DNA of 64,000 nt from Terriglobia bacterium (GTDB lineage: Bacteria; Acidobacteriota; Terriglobia; UBA7540). The notes beneath the pieces were generated by a model. That model was not told where the DNA came from, made no database searches, and saw nothing but the letters and a program-made list of their open reading frames with translations. This document shows, in pieces, positions 1 through 7,392 of this stretch (position 1 is the stretch's first letter; each line of letters begins with the position of its first letter). The stretch spans positions 20,925 to 84,924 of the forward strand of contig JASHPE010000122.1 of the NCBI GenBank assembly GCA_030038235.1, written 5' to 3'. A program made the translations under genes and the position numbers.

Positions 1-364
1 GCGTCGAGTCCGCCAGTTGCATCGAACTCAGCCCGAGGTCCGCCACCACGCCGTGGGCGGGCGGAAACGCGGCCTCAGCCTGCAGCCGGTCGATCTCCGC
101 AAAGTTGCCGTGCATCAGCTTCACCTTGTCGCCAAACCGCGCCAGGCGTTCGTGCGCCGTGGCCAGCGCCAGCGGATCGCGATCGACGGCGAGCAGCCGT
201 CCGGCAGTGAGCCGCTCGGCAATCGCCTCGGAATGCCCCCCGCCGCCCGCGGTCGCGTCAATGTAAAATCCTTCCGGACGCACATTCAAAAACTCGATGA
301 CTTCCCGCAGCAGGACCGGCCGATGGACCGGCTTGATACGGTCATCTTGGCCTGTACTTGCCAC
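1..364 (-). CDS. rsmH: 16S rRNA (cytosine-1402-N4)-methyltransferase RsmH, N-terminal part (cut by window edge)
   Basis: Reading the minus strand from a GTG at 364 gives about 121 residues of RsmH (MraW), the SAM-dependent enzyme that methylates C1402 of 16S rRNA. Visible family blocks in order are HRPVLLREV near the start, the SAM-binding DATAGGGGHS, DRDP, and DLGLSSMQL at the window edge. The gene runs off the left end, so the catalytic C-terminal half is missing. GTG is chosen because an in-frame TGA lies two codons upstream and it sits 13 nt after the mraZ stop, the standard mraZ-rsmH order. The first codons lie inside a CAAGTGR-type heptamer repeat. Family assignment is secure; the exact start is less so. 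Confidence 0.93.
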   Translation of the reverse strand, partial: MASTGQDDRIKPVHRPVLLREVIEFLNVRPEGFYIDATAGGGGHSEAIAERLTAGRLLAVDRDPLALATAHERLARFGDKVKLMHGNFAEIDRLQAEAAFPPAHGVVADLGLSSMQLADST

Positions 365-377
365 TTGTCACTTGCCG

Positions 378-818
378 TCAGATCCCAATCTCGCTCCACG
401 CCTGCCGGTCCGCGTCGGTGACCGGCTGCTTGGCGAGGTGCTCCTCAAACCGCTCCGGCTTCCAAACGTCTAGCCGATCTGGGTAGCCCATAACCACGAC
501 CTCGCTGGTCACCTCGGCCGACTCGCGCAATTGCGACGGAATCAGGATCCGCCCCTGGGCGTCCATCTCCGCCATCTGTCCCCAGTAGTTGGTCCGGTCC
601 AGGAACTTGTTGCGCGCCGGATGCATGCTGGGCAGCTCGGCCAGGCGTTTTTCAATGCGCTCCCACTGACTGAAGGGGTATACTGACGCCTTGTCGCCTT
701 GCAGGCTGGTGACATAAAAGCGCGGTCCATAGTCCCGGTCGATCACTTCCTTGTACTCAGCCGGGATCTTGAGCCGTCCTTTCGGATCCACCGTCGCGTT
801 GTGCCGGCCTCGGAACAT
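378..818 (-). CDS. mraZ: Transcriptional regulator MraZ
   Basis: This encodes 146 residues with two AbrB/SpoVT-like halves. It begins MFRGRHNATVDPKGRLKIP, the usual MraZ opening, and the second half carries the matching AQGRILIPSQLRE block. MraZ is the first gene of the dcw (division and cell wall) cluster and represses its own promoter. The open frame extends 29 codons further upstream, but that extension covers the promoter and operator and the MFRG start matches the family, so 818 is used. rsmH follows 13 nt downstream on the same strand. The protein is slightly shorter than the roughly 150 residues of E. coli MraZ. Confidence 0.93.
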   Translation of the reverse strand: MFRGRHNATVDPKGRLKIPAEYKEVIDRDYGPRFYVTSLQGDKASVYPFSQWERIEKRLAELPSMHPARNKFLDRTNYWGQMAEMDAQGRILIPSQLRESAEVTSEVVVMGYPDRLDVWKPERFEEHLAKQPVTDADRQAWSEIGI

Positions 819-839
819 GCTTCGCCGGGGCCGCCTGGA

Positions 840-905
840 CCACTTTAGTCCAGAAACTGACAACCCCGCTCCACTTTGTACCACAGCCATCAGGTGGCGT
901 GTCAA
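840..905 (-). promoter_or_regulatory. Candidate mraZ promoter with two MraZ-type AAAGTGG operators
   Basis: On the minus strand a perfect TTGACA (900-905) is followed after 17 nt by a weak -10, GGTACA (877-882). Two exact AAAGTGG heptamers lie at 871-877 and 840-846, 31 nt apart, the first touching the -10. AAAGTG-type direct repeats upstream of mraZ are the published MraZ target in several bacteria, so autorepression is likely. The repeats are seen directly; the promoter is a consensus match only. Confidence 0.6.
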
Positions 906-966
906 GCCTTTTTTTCGAGAAATTTCTTGATTCAGAAGAATTTATCAGCGAGGCGGCGCCGCGCCC

Positions 967-1003
967 ACCTGTTGCGTGTTAGCCACAATTACCCACAACA
1001 GGT
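967..1003. repeat. Short inverted repeat, 8-bp arms
   Basis: ACCTGTTG (967-974) and CAACAGGT (996-1003) are perfect inverted arms around a 21-nt loop, in the gap between the mraZ promoter and the decayed toxin gene. There is no T-run, so it is not an obvious intrinsic terminator. Its function is unknown. Confidence 0.4.
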
Positions 1004-1047
1004 AGGGGCAGGGCTGCAGACCAGCCCGCCGACGGGCTTGCCGGTTC

Positions 1048-1352
1048 TTACAGGCGTTCGCTCAGAATTCCGGCTACATCCCGGCTGTCATGCAAAATGG
1101 CGACCACTTGTAGCGGCTTCGTCTCGGGCCAGTAGACGATCAGGTAGGAGTAAAGGGAGAGGAACCGGACCTCAGCAGAAGTTAAGTCAGGCCGCCAGTG
1201 ACCCGCGGAGGGATGATTGGCCAGATGAACGAACTTGCTGCGTATGACGGATTCAACGCGGTCGGGTGTTTCCTTGCTGCTTTCGTTTTTCAGGTAGCGC
1301 CAGATTCCAGGTCCCGGGCGGCCTCGGGAGCAAGAACGAATCTCCGCTTCAT
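1048..1352 (-). pseudogene. ParE/RelE-type toxin, frameshifted
   Basis: The minus strand encodes a ParE-like toxin of about 100 residues if one lost base is restored. It begins MKRRFVLAPEAARDLE. The frame then breaks near position 1303, and the next frame continues WRYLKNESSKE and ends VAILHDSRDVAGILSERL before a TAA at 1048. The DLE..WRYL helix and the late HxRD block are typical of the ParE superfamily, which poison gyrase or cleave mRNA. The ATG overlaps the upstream antitoxin stop by 4 nt, as in parDE operons. A one-base deletion, or an assembly error, makes the gene non-functional as read. Confidence 0.72.
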
Positions 1353-1604
1353 TCCGGCTGAGCTTTCAGTTGTTCAAGGTATTCGTCAAGCTGGTCCTCG
1401 GGGATGCCTTCCCCACGGTTGAGTTCTTCGATGCCCCGGCGGATCTTCGCATCCACCGCCGGCCGGTTGGCCGTTAGCCATTCGGCTCGCTCGTGTAATA
1501 CTTCCAGCGCCCGGGTCGATGACGTCGTCCGGACTTTGATACGCGCCGGAGCGCAAGGCCTCTGCAATGCGGTGCTCCTGCTCGGGCCTTAGCGGAATCG
1601 TCAC
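1349..1604 (-). pseudogene. ParD-like antitoxin, frameshifted
   Basis: From a GTG at 1604, with AGGAGAA just upstream, the frame reads TIPLRPEQEHRIAEALRSG and AYQSPDDVID, the ribbon-helix-helix N-terminus of ParD-like antitoxins. One extra base in a CCCGGG run near 1518-1522 then shifts it. The other frame resumes RALEVLHERAEWLTANRP and ends EYLEQLKAQPE, the toxin-binding tail. The final TGA overlaps the toxin ATG. With the toxin also frameshifted, the whole module appears dead. Two independent consensus errors are the alternative explanation. Confidence 0.72.
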
Positions 1605-1718
1605 GGCCCTTCTCCTGTCAGAATTCGGCAATCAAATCTTCGCTATCTTCTCACGGCGGTTGTAGCATAACAGGATGGAGGTGGCGGACAGTCATCCAGG
1701 GCGCGGGTGGCCCGGAAG

Positions 1719-2111
1719 TCAGGCAGCAGCCAACTCAGCCCGGCGACCCGCGAGGAGCAGGCCGATCCAGCAGCTCACCGGCCAACTGAGCAGCCAGGAC
1801 AGAAAGTACCAGTGCGGCCAGCCCGTGCTCCAACTGGGAACTATTGTGGCGAGACCAATCGCTTCCCCGACAACAAAGAACCACAGCACGTGCCGGGTTG
1901 CCGGGCTGGGAGCAAAGCGTGCGCAGAGCCACGCACAAAAGATCGAGATCACCACGAAGAACGCAGTGCTCGCTATGAGGGGGACGTCGGAGGGGATGCG
2001 GCCGTGAACGAAATCGCCCGGGAACAGCCGCGAGAGCAACGGGTCTGTTAGCATCACAAGAATCAGCGAGAGCACATAGCTGCCGGCCACCACGCCAATG
2101 GACTTGAGCAT
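1719..2111 (-). CDS. Small four-helix membrane protein, unknown function
   Basis: This encodes 130 residues starting MLKSIGVVAGSYVLSLILVM. The ATG at 2111 is preceded by GAGGTG at 6-nt spacing, which decides it over an upstream codon at 2135. About four hydrophobic segments span almost the whole protein (roughly residues 5-23, 40-62, 70-90 and 98-120), with a short arginine-containing cytoplasmic tail. No motif identifies a family. Neighbours are a broken toxin-antitoxin pair and an ADOP fragment, so the locus looks like accessory DNA. The call as a real gene rests on the ribosome binding site and the coherent transmembrane pattern. Confidence 0.6.
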   Translation of the reverse strand: MLKSIGVVAGSYVLSLILVMLTDPLLSRLFPGDFVHGRIPSDVPLIASTAFFVVISIFCAWLCARFAPSPATRHVLWFFVVGEAIGLATIVPSWSTGWPHWYFLSWLLSWPVSCWIGLLLAGRRAELAAA

Positions 2112-2191
2112 CGATTTCACCTCAATGCGGAGCATGATATCAGGATTTCCATTTCAGACGTAGGGGCCGGAGCTCTGCGGACGAGTTGTTG

Positions 2192-2430
2192 GTGGAGCGA
2201 ATCGAAGTCATGCTCCTGGTCCTGAAAGACGCGGCCTGGCTCCTTGCATTTGGCCTGACCGCCGGCCTTGCCTGCGCGTGGTGGCGACGTGGGCAATCAA
2301 GTCTTATCTCTTTGGCGTGACCGATCACGATCCTTTTACGATCCTGGCGGTGTGCGGGCTGATCGCGGCGCTGGTTCCTGCGCGGCGCGCGGCGTCCATC
2401 GATCCCATGCAGGCGCAGCGGACGGAGTAG
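2192..2430 (+). pseudogene. C-terminal remnant of an ADOP/FtsX-type permease
   Basis: The plus strand carries the decayed end of a MacB/FtsX-like permease. LVLKDAAWLLAFGLTAGLA is followed by a frameshift near 2270. The neighbouring frame continues VVATWAIKSYLFGVTDHDPF and ends ARRAASIDPMQAQRTE before a TAG. ADOP permeases in this window end the same way ([16 protein letters not shown] in the gene at 9401). The stretch before ARRA is also shorter than in the intact copies, so a small deletion probably accompanies the frameshift. The rest of the gene is absent. Confidence 0.72.
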
Positions 2431-2682
2431 GCCGGATGCCAGATTACGATCCGATAAATTCATTGACAATTACCTCGCGAGCTGCTAGCGTTTGCAAGTG
2501 GGGGGGCAATTTACCGGCAGGCGCTTGCAACACGCCTCACAATCCGGAGGTTGCCCTGTGTCCCTTCGTCGATTTGCTTGCCGCCCGCCGGCTTGGCAGC
2601 TTCAGCCGCGCACAGCAACAAGGTGTGTTCCCGTTCTTCCGGCGCCGCTGAAGAGTTTGTGCGAAAGCCTCTACAGCCGGTG

Positions 2683-2817
2683 CGCGGCTTTGCCGCCTGT
2701 CTTGCGGAAAGCCTCCGGCTTTCCGGCCCGGCGGCAAAGCCCTTTTCTTTATAGGATCATTTTTGTGCTTCTCCCGGAAAGCCCGAGGCTTTCCGCTAGG
2801 CAGGCGGCAAAGCCGCG
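2683..2817. repeat. Large inverted repeat with nested palindromes
   Basis: Two 44-nt arms (2683-2726 and 2774-2817) are reverse complements with only three mismatches, around a 47-nt loop. Each arm contains a GGCTTTGCCGCC half and its own inner palindrome GGAAAGCC..GGCTTTCC. The transcript of either strand could fold into one long hairpin or two small ones. The layout resembles REP/BIME or MITE-like palindromic elements. No transposase is present. Confidence 0.7.
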
Positions 2818-3172
2818 AGTTCTCAAACAGACGCTGAAGCCGTGCCCTGATGCGTCGCATTTACGAATATGCGCAACGACTCAGGTCTGCCTAACTAGCC
2901 TCCACCGATCAACCTACATCGCGAAGATACCGGGAACAATGCAATGGGGCGCGCCCCTCCAAACCCGGAATGTCGCGCCGAACCAGAGGCATAGCGCCAT
3001 TTTTGAGAAAACGCCGTTAAGGGGCGCGGCCAATGTTCGCAAAGACTGAATTTTTGCAATGTTGCAACTCGCTGGCTCTCCGGCGTTTGAGCCTGTTTCT
3101 AGCCGACACGCCTCAACCTACAAGCCGAAAAACACGAAAAAACGCCCCCGCACTAACATCCACGAATCAAAA

Positions 3173-3400
3173 TGCATTTCTGTTTAGAATCAGCAACATT
3201 CCCGGAATTGGTCGGCTAGGCACTAAAGGGAATGTCGTTTAGAATCAGCAAAACGGGGCTACATGGCGAACAATGTTTACAAAAAGAGCCAAACGGGAAC
3301 GTGGTTTGGAATCAGCGAGATGAGCTTATTTCGAGAAAACTCGAAATGTCAAAAAAGCGCCCCGTGCGGAACGGGAATATCGTGTAGAATCAACAAGATG
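3173..3400 (+). repeat. Four degenerate direct repeats with core TTTRGAATCARC
   Basis: Four copies of a ~28-nt motif begin at about 3173, 3228, 3295 and 3373. The conserved centre is TTTAGAATCAGCAA or a close variant, preceded by GGGAAyrT and often followed by ATG. Spacing is irregular (55, 67 and 78 nt), which rules out a CRISPR array. Two more copies, in inverted orientation, lie upstream of the NtrC-like regulator at 8879-8906 and 9027-9053. Confidence 0.7.
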
Positions 3401-3592
3401 ACGATTCGGGTTCAGCGATCGAAATGGCGGTTTTACTCATCAATAACGTGCGCCGCGAACGCGCGTGAAAGCGATGTGCGGTGCCGATTTTGCAGCGAAA
3501 ATCCCACTCGTCATGGCGCTGGATGGCGCACGATCCTAACTTACGGAACCCAGGGTCCTGCTCCAAAATCGTATTGCTCAGACATCGCCCGG

Positions 3593-4186
3593 CTAATCCT
3601 CGTCCGCGGCGGATTGGAGTGTCTTCATCATCGACTTCAGCTTGTCGTAGTTCTTCTCCACAAACATGACGTTCTCCGGCAAGAGCGTGGTGGGGTAGGT
3701 TTTGATCTGTCCCTGTTTTTTCATGTCGACAGCCATGATCGAGCCGGTCAGCGTGCCCGAAATCACCACGTAGTCGCGCGTGGTCAAGCCTGCGCTCTCG
3801 ATGGCAGCCGTCACTTCGGGATATTTCTCCGTGGTCTTCACGGCTCCGTCGATGGTGGGAACGTCGCGCTGCGATTCAAGCTGCTTCTTCAGCGTGGGAT
3901 TGTCGTTCATCAACTTGAGGATGCCCTTGGTGGCCGTCACATACTTGGTCACATTGTCCATGCTCAGGCGATAGTTCTTGTACTCGTTGGCGTCCGCTTC
4001 GGACGGACCGCTCGACTGGCTACCCGATGCGCTCGACGCTTGCGACTCGGGCGACTGGGCCTCGGCCGCCTGCGATTGCTGTGCCGCAACGGGCGCCGGC
4101 GCCCTGAGAATCGCGATCGATGCCGCGGCGCACAACCCAACAATAGAAGCCCTGGCCCACGACGCCACACTGATCCTCTGCTTCAT
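3593..4186 (-). CDS. Secreted protein of unknown family
   Basis: This encodes 197 residues. The ATG at 4186 has GGGAGAG 5 nt upstream and starts a signal peptide: MKQRISV, a hydrophobic stretch to about residue 28, then a likely cleavage at VAA-QQ. A Ser/Ala/Gln/Glu-rich linker (about 30-60) precedes a mainly helical, lysine-rich domain containing NYRLSMDNVTKYVTATK, KLMNDNPTLKKQL and a C-terminal NYDKLKSMMKTL helix. No catalytic motif is recognised. It is probably exported to the periplasm. It lies downstream of the two-component operon on the same strand, separated by a palindromic element, so cotranscription is uncertain. Confidence 0.7.
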   Translation of the reverse strand: MKQRISVASWARASIVGLCAAASIAILRAPAPVAAQQSQAAEAQSPESQASSASGSQSSGPSEADANEYKNYRLSMDNVTKYVTATKGILKLMNDNPTLKKQLESQRDVPTIDGAVKTTEKYPEVTAAIESAGLTTRDYVVISGTLTGSIMAVDMKKQGQIKTYPTTLLPENVMFVEKNYDKLKSMMKTLQSAADED

Positions 4187-4281
4187 ACGAACTCTCCCGT
4201 TTCGAGATTGATTCCGTTGGATTCGCGGCCCGGCTCTGGTGTTGCTCCGGGATCGATCTTGCCGATCGCGCGCTGCGGGCA

Positions 4282-4363
4282 TAGGGGCGGCCCTTGTGGC
4301 CGCCCGATTACAGCGCAGCCCTTTCGCGTGCCGTCAGTTGGGCGGCCACAAGGGCCGCCCCTA
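4282..4363. repeat. Dispersed palindromic element, copy 1
   Basis: Two perfectly complementary 24-nt arms (4282-4305 and 4340-4363), core GGGGCGGCCCTTGTGGCCGC, flank a 34-nt loop ending CGCGTGCCGTCAGTTG. The same arms and a closely similar loop recur at 32272-32367, and the arms without the loop recur at 57958-58000. It sits between two minus-strand genes. No terminator U-run follows. Confidence 0.85.
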
Positions 4364-4372
4364 CGCCTGCCA

Positions 4373-5491
4373 TCACCCTGCGCTTTTTCCCGCTGCGTCC
4401 GCGGCGCCGGCGATTTCATCGGGCGGAGGCGGCAGGACGGCCTCGACGGAAGGACATCGCGAGGCGATAAAACGAATGCCGAAGTCCTGGATCAACACCT
4501 GAGCCGGCATCCCGACCACGCTCAGCAACACCAGCATCAGGCTGATCAAAATCGCCAGAGCGGCGGACGTGACGGAGATCGAAACCGAATTCCAGGTCCA
4601 GGCGAAACCCAGAAAGTGAAGGCCGAGCACGGCAAGGGCTCCGGTGATGATGGCGCCCGAAAACAGGCCCAGGAGCAAGGGGAAGAGCAGGAACAACGTG
4701 ACCACGCTGGTCGCGATGGCCACGCAGAACCGCAGGAAAACGTAAACAGCGAATGCTCCGGGCTCGGCGCGCAGCCGGGGCTGCAGCGTGCGCCAGGCTG
4801 CGAGCAGAGGCACGCCTTCGGCATACATGATGGGAACCACAAAATCGTCGGTGAGCACAATGACCAGCGCCACAGCCAGCCCAATCAGGACGTCTATGGC
4901 CAGGACGGCTATCAGCATAGCCCAGAAGGCGGGCGACCGCACTCCCGCCGCCACTGCCGATCGCAGAGAAGGATAGGCCAGCGCGCCGCCCCCAACCAGC
5001 GCAATCGTGATCGCGACCACGGCGCCCAGCAACCAACGGAAGTAGGAGCGGCCTACGCGGCGCGTATCGCGCAAGCTCGGACGGAAGCGCACCTCGCGCT
5101 TCAGGATGGCGTCCACGAGCACGAAACGGAACACCGACCGCAGATAAAGCAGGCCCAACAGCAATCCCAGCGCTGCCAGGCTCACCACGGCAATCAACCA
5201 GACGTGTTCGGCCACGGTGGCCCGGGCCCGTACCATGACGCCGTGGAAACCGATGTCGCCGGGCAGCGAGCCCAGGCTCCAGTTGAACGCGGCGGAGGGC
5301 GTGCCGCCGCCGAGAAAAAGACACACGACGCTGAGCTTCAACCATCGACCGGCGTCGAGGGGGTTCACGAGCAGATCGACCGTATCGTGGAAAGCCGCGG
5401 CCAGGGCCCGCGTGGCTGCCAGCGGCGCCGCCGCCGATCGCTGGAATCGCAGAAAGGGAATCCGCCGGACGCGTTGGGGAATGTCGCTCAT
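4373..5491 (-). CDS. Polytopic membrane protein of unknown function
   Basis: This encodes 372 residues with about six to seven membrane segments, for example VWLIAVVSLAALGLLLGLLY, WLLGAVVAITIALVGGGALA, AMLIAVLAIDVLIGLAVALV and VVTLFLLFPLLLGLFSG. The N-terminal ~60 residues and the proline-rich tail (VLPPPPDE) are soluble. The ATG overlaps the stop of the histidine kinase gene by 4 nt (ATGA), so translation is likely coupled to the sensor kinase. No transporter or enzyme motif is recognised. Its position suggests a membrane process sensed or controlled by the two-component pair, which is an inference from context only. Confidence 0.78.
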   Translation of the reverse strand: MSDIPQRVRRIPFLRFQRSAAAPLAATRALAAAFHDTVDLLVNPLDAGRWLKLSVVCLFLGGGTPSAAFNWSLGSLPGDIGFHGVMVRARATVAEHVWLIAVVSLAALGLLLGLLYLRSVFRFVLVDAILKREVRFRPSLRDTRRVGRSYFRWLLGAVVAITIALVGGGALAYPSLRSAVAAGVRSPAFWAMLIAVLAIDVLIGLAVALVIVLTDDFVVPIMYAEGVPLLAAWRTLQPRLRAEPGAFAVYVFLRFCVAIATSVVTLFLLFPLLLGLFSGAIITGALAVLGLHFLGFAWTWNSVSISVTSAALAILISLMLVLLSVVGMPAQVLIQDFGIRFIASRCPSVEAVLPPPPDEIAGAADAAGKSAG

Positions 5492-7392
5492 CCAAGCGCC
5501 CGCGTGGCGGCAGCGTCGCGGCGCCGGTCCGCACGATTGCCGGTTCCGAAATGGGATTTGCCGCTGGGCAGGGTGAGCCGGAAAGTGGTGCCGCGGCTGA
5601 GTTCGCTCGAAAAATCGATCGAACCGTCGTGAAGCTGAACGATCCGGTATGACATCGCCAGGCCCACGCCCGTGCCCGCGGGCTTGGTGGTGTAGTAGAG
5701 CGAGAAGATCCTCGATCGCGCTTCCGGTGGAATGCCGATGCCGTTGTCCGCAATCTTGATCTCCACCTGCTGCGAGAGCGCGCGTGACGAAACCCGCAGC
5801 TCGCCGCCGTGTGGCATGGCCTGGCAGCCATTCAACACCAGATTGAGAAGCACTTGTTTCATCAGGTCGCGGTCGACGCGCACCGTCAGGGCGCCGTTCC
5901 GCTCGTGCACCAGCGAGACGTGGTACTTGCTGGCCTCGGGCTGGGCCGCGCGAAACACTTCTTCGATCAACTCTTCGACGCCGGTCTCGACGGGATGCAG
6001 CTCCACCGGCCTTGCGAAGTCCAGGAACGTCCTGACCACGCGATCCAGGCGCCGCAACTCGTTCCCGAGCAGCTCCAGGTTCGGTTGCACCTGCTCGGCG
6101 CGGTCTCCGAGCTTCGCCTTCAGCACCTCGATTTGCAGGACCATCGCGTTCAGCGGATTCCGCACCTCGTGCGCGACTCCGGCCGTGAGCCTGCCGATGG
6201 CGGCGAGCTTCGCGGCGGTGTCAATCTGGCTCTCGAGCTGCGCACGCGATTCGGCGTCCCGCAACGTGAGGAGGCTGGCAACCGGACTTCCCTGCTCTTC
6301 AACAAATGCCAGGCTCGCCGAAAGCCGTCCCGCCTCCGAACCCGCCGGGGCCTCCACGGCCTGGCCGCTCAGAGGCTGGCGCCGGGCGAACGCTTCACGA
6401 AGAAGCCGGCTGAGGTCATCGTCGCTTGAGAAAACCTCGGCCGGTTTCTTGTGAAGGATCTCGGCCGTCGGCCTGCCGATGAATCGCGCCACCGCAGGTG
6501 TCGCCAGAATCAAGCGCTCCTGCTGATCGAAGAGCATCAGGCCGTCGGCCAGATTCGCCAGGAGATGGTCCAGGTTGTCTTTCAAAGCCAGAAACGCAGC
6601 TTTCTCGCCGCGGATGCGTTCACCGAGGAGATTCAATTTGGACGACAGCACGCCCCATTCATCGCTACGGTCGACCGGAACCGGACCGGGAAGCTCGCCG
6701 CGCGCCAGTCGATCGACATTCAGCGAAATCGATTGCAGTGGCCGAAGGACCAGGAAAGAAAGGAGGCCGGCAGTAATCGTGGAAAGCAGTATGGCGACGA
6801 TTGAGACCGCGAGGGCGTTCTTGAGCTGCGGCTTTAGTGTCCGGCCCAGGAAGACGGTGCTGATGCCCACGCGCACGTCGAGCGGCAGTGCACCTAACTT
6901 CAGAGGGAAATCGACCTCATAGATGTGCGGCGCCGCGCGGTAGAACGCCCTGAGCTGACGATACAACCCGGCCTTCTGCAGAACTTCGAATGGCGTGCCG
7001 GCCGGGAGTTGCTTTCCCACCTGGGTGGGATCACTGTGCAGGACCACGTTCCCGGCATCGTCCGTGATGCCGACATATTCGAAGCTCTGCGAGTACGTGT
7101 TCGCCGACTGTACCGACGAGACCAGCTCCCGGTCGCTGTTCAATGCGTCCTGCGCGAACTTTCGCAATTGCGACGGGTCGTTCGGATCCATGCCGACCGG
7201 CATGTGCGCTTGCGCAAGGGACTCGCGGCTCTGGTCGTAGACCTGGCGCGTAAGGTCCTGGGCGTGGCTCGCGACATCGTCCAACGTGTGCTCGACCAAA
7301 CCCAGGCAGTAGAGACCGGAGGTCACCACCACCACGACCAGCACCAGGGCGGAAATCAGCGCAGTCAGTTTAGCTTTGAGGCTGACTCTCAT
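5488..7392 (-). CDS. NtrB-type sensor histidine kinase (HAMP-PAS-HisKA-HATPase)
   Basis: This encodes 634 residues. A transmembrane helix (about 11-33) is followed by a periplasmic sensor region with a double-Cache/PAS-like pattern (to about 190), a second helix (about 193-216) and a HAMP linker (RPLQSISLNVDRLARGELPG). Next come a PAS-like domain (about 270-390), HisKA with phosphorylated His408 in AGVAHEVRNPLN, and HATPase with the N-box at Asn521, DNGIGIP (549-555) and GTGVGLAMSY. All catalytic residues are intact. The start lies 23 nt inside the end of the response-regulator gene. It should phosphorylate that NtrC-like partner. The signal is unknown. Confidence 0.93.
   Translation of the reverse strand: MRVSLKAKLTALISALVLVVVVVTSGLYCLGLVEHTLDDVASHAQDLTRQVYDQSRESLAQAHMPVGMDPNDPSQLRKFAQDALNSDRELVSSVQSANTYSQSFEYVGITDDAGNVVLHSDPTQVGKQLPAGTPFEVLQKAGLYRQLRAFYRAAPHIYEVDFPLKLGALPLDVRVGISTVFLGRTLKPQLKNALAVSIVAILLSTITAGLLSFLVLRPLQSISLNVDRLARGELPGPVPVDRSDEWGVLSSKLNLLGERIRGEKAAFLALKDNLDHLLANLADGLMLFDQQERLILATPAVARFIGRPTAEILHKKPAEVFSSDDDLSRLLREAFARRQPLSGQAVEAPAGSEAGRLSASLAFVEEQGSPVASLLTLRDAESRAQLESQIDTAAKLAAIGRLTAGVAHEVRNPLNAMVLQIEVLKAKLGDRAEQVQPNLELLGNELRRLDRVVRTFLDFARPVELHPVETGVEELIEEVFRAAQPEASKYHVSLVHERNGALTVRVDRDLMKQVLLNLVLNGCQAMPHGGELRVSSRALSQQVEIKIADNGIGIPPEARSRIFSLYYTTKPAGTGVGLAMSYRIVQLHDGSIDFSSELSRGTTFRLTLPSGKSHFGTGNRADRRRDAAATRALG

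Larger units (their letters stand above)
2431..3592. other. Gene-free, repeat-rich interval
   Basis: No convincing coding sequence lies here. Short open frames on both strands have no family motifs and no good ribosome binding sites. The interval holds a 44-nt inverted repeat (2683-2817) and four copies of a degenerate direct repeat (about 3173-3400), both listed separately. Local AT content around 3100-3440 is higher than in the flanking genes. It may be an accumulation site for mobile or repetitive DNA between the ADOP remnant and the secreted protein. Confidence 0.6.

Noticed and set aside
967-1003. Intrinsic terminator
   Set aside because: The 8-bp inverted repeat has a long loop and no T-run on either strand.
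3173-3400. CRISPR array
   Set aside because: Repeats are degenerate, spacing is irregular (55, 67, 78 nt), there are only four units, and no cas gene is nearby.
3263-5632. A 789-codon open frame on the plus strand
   Set aside because: It runs antisense to the secreted-protein and membrane-protein genes, is dominated by Arg/Gly/His/Gln, and has no family motif. It is a GC-rich shadow frame.
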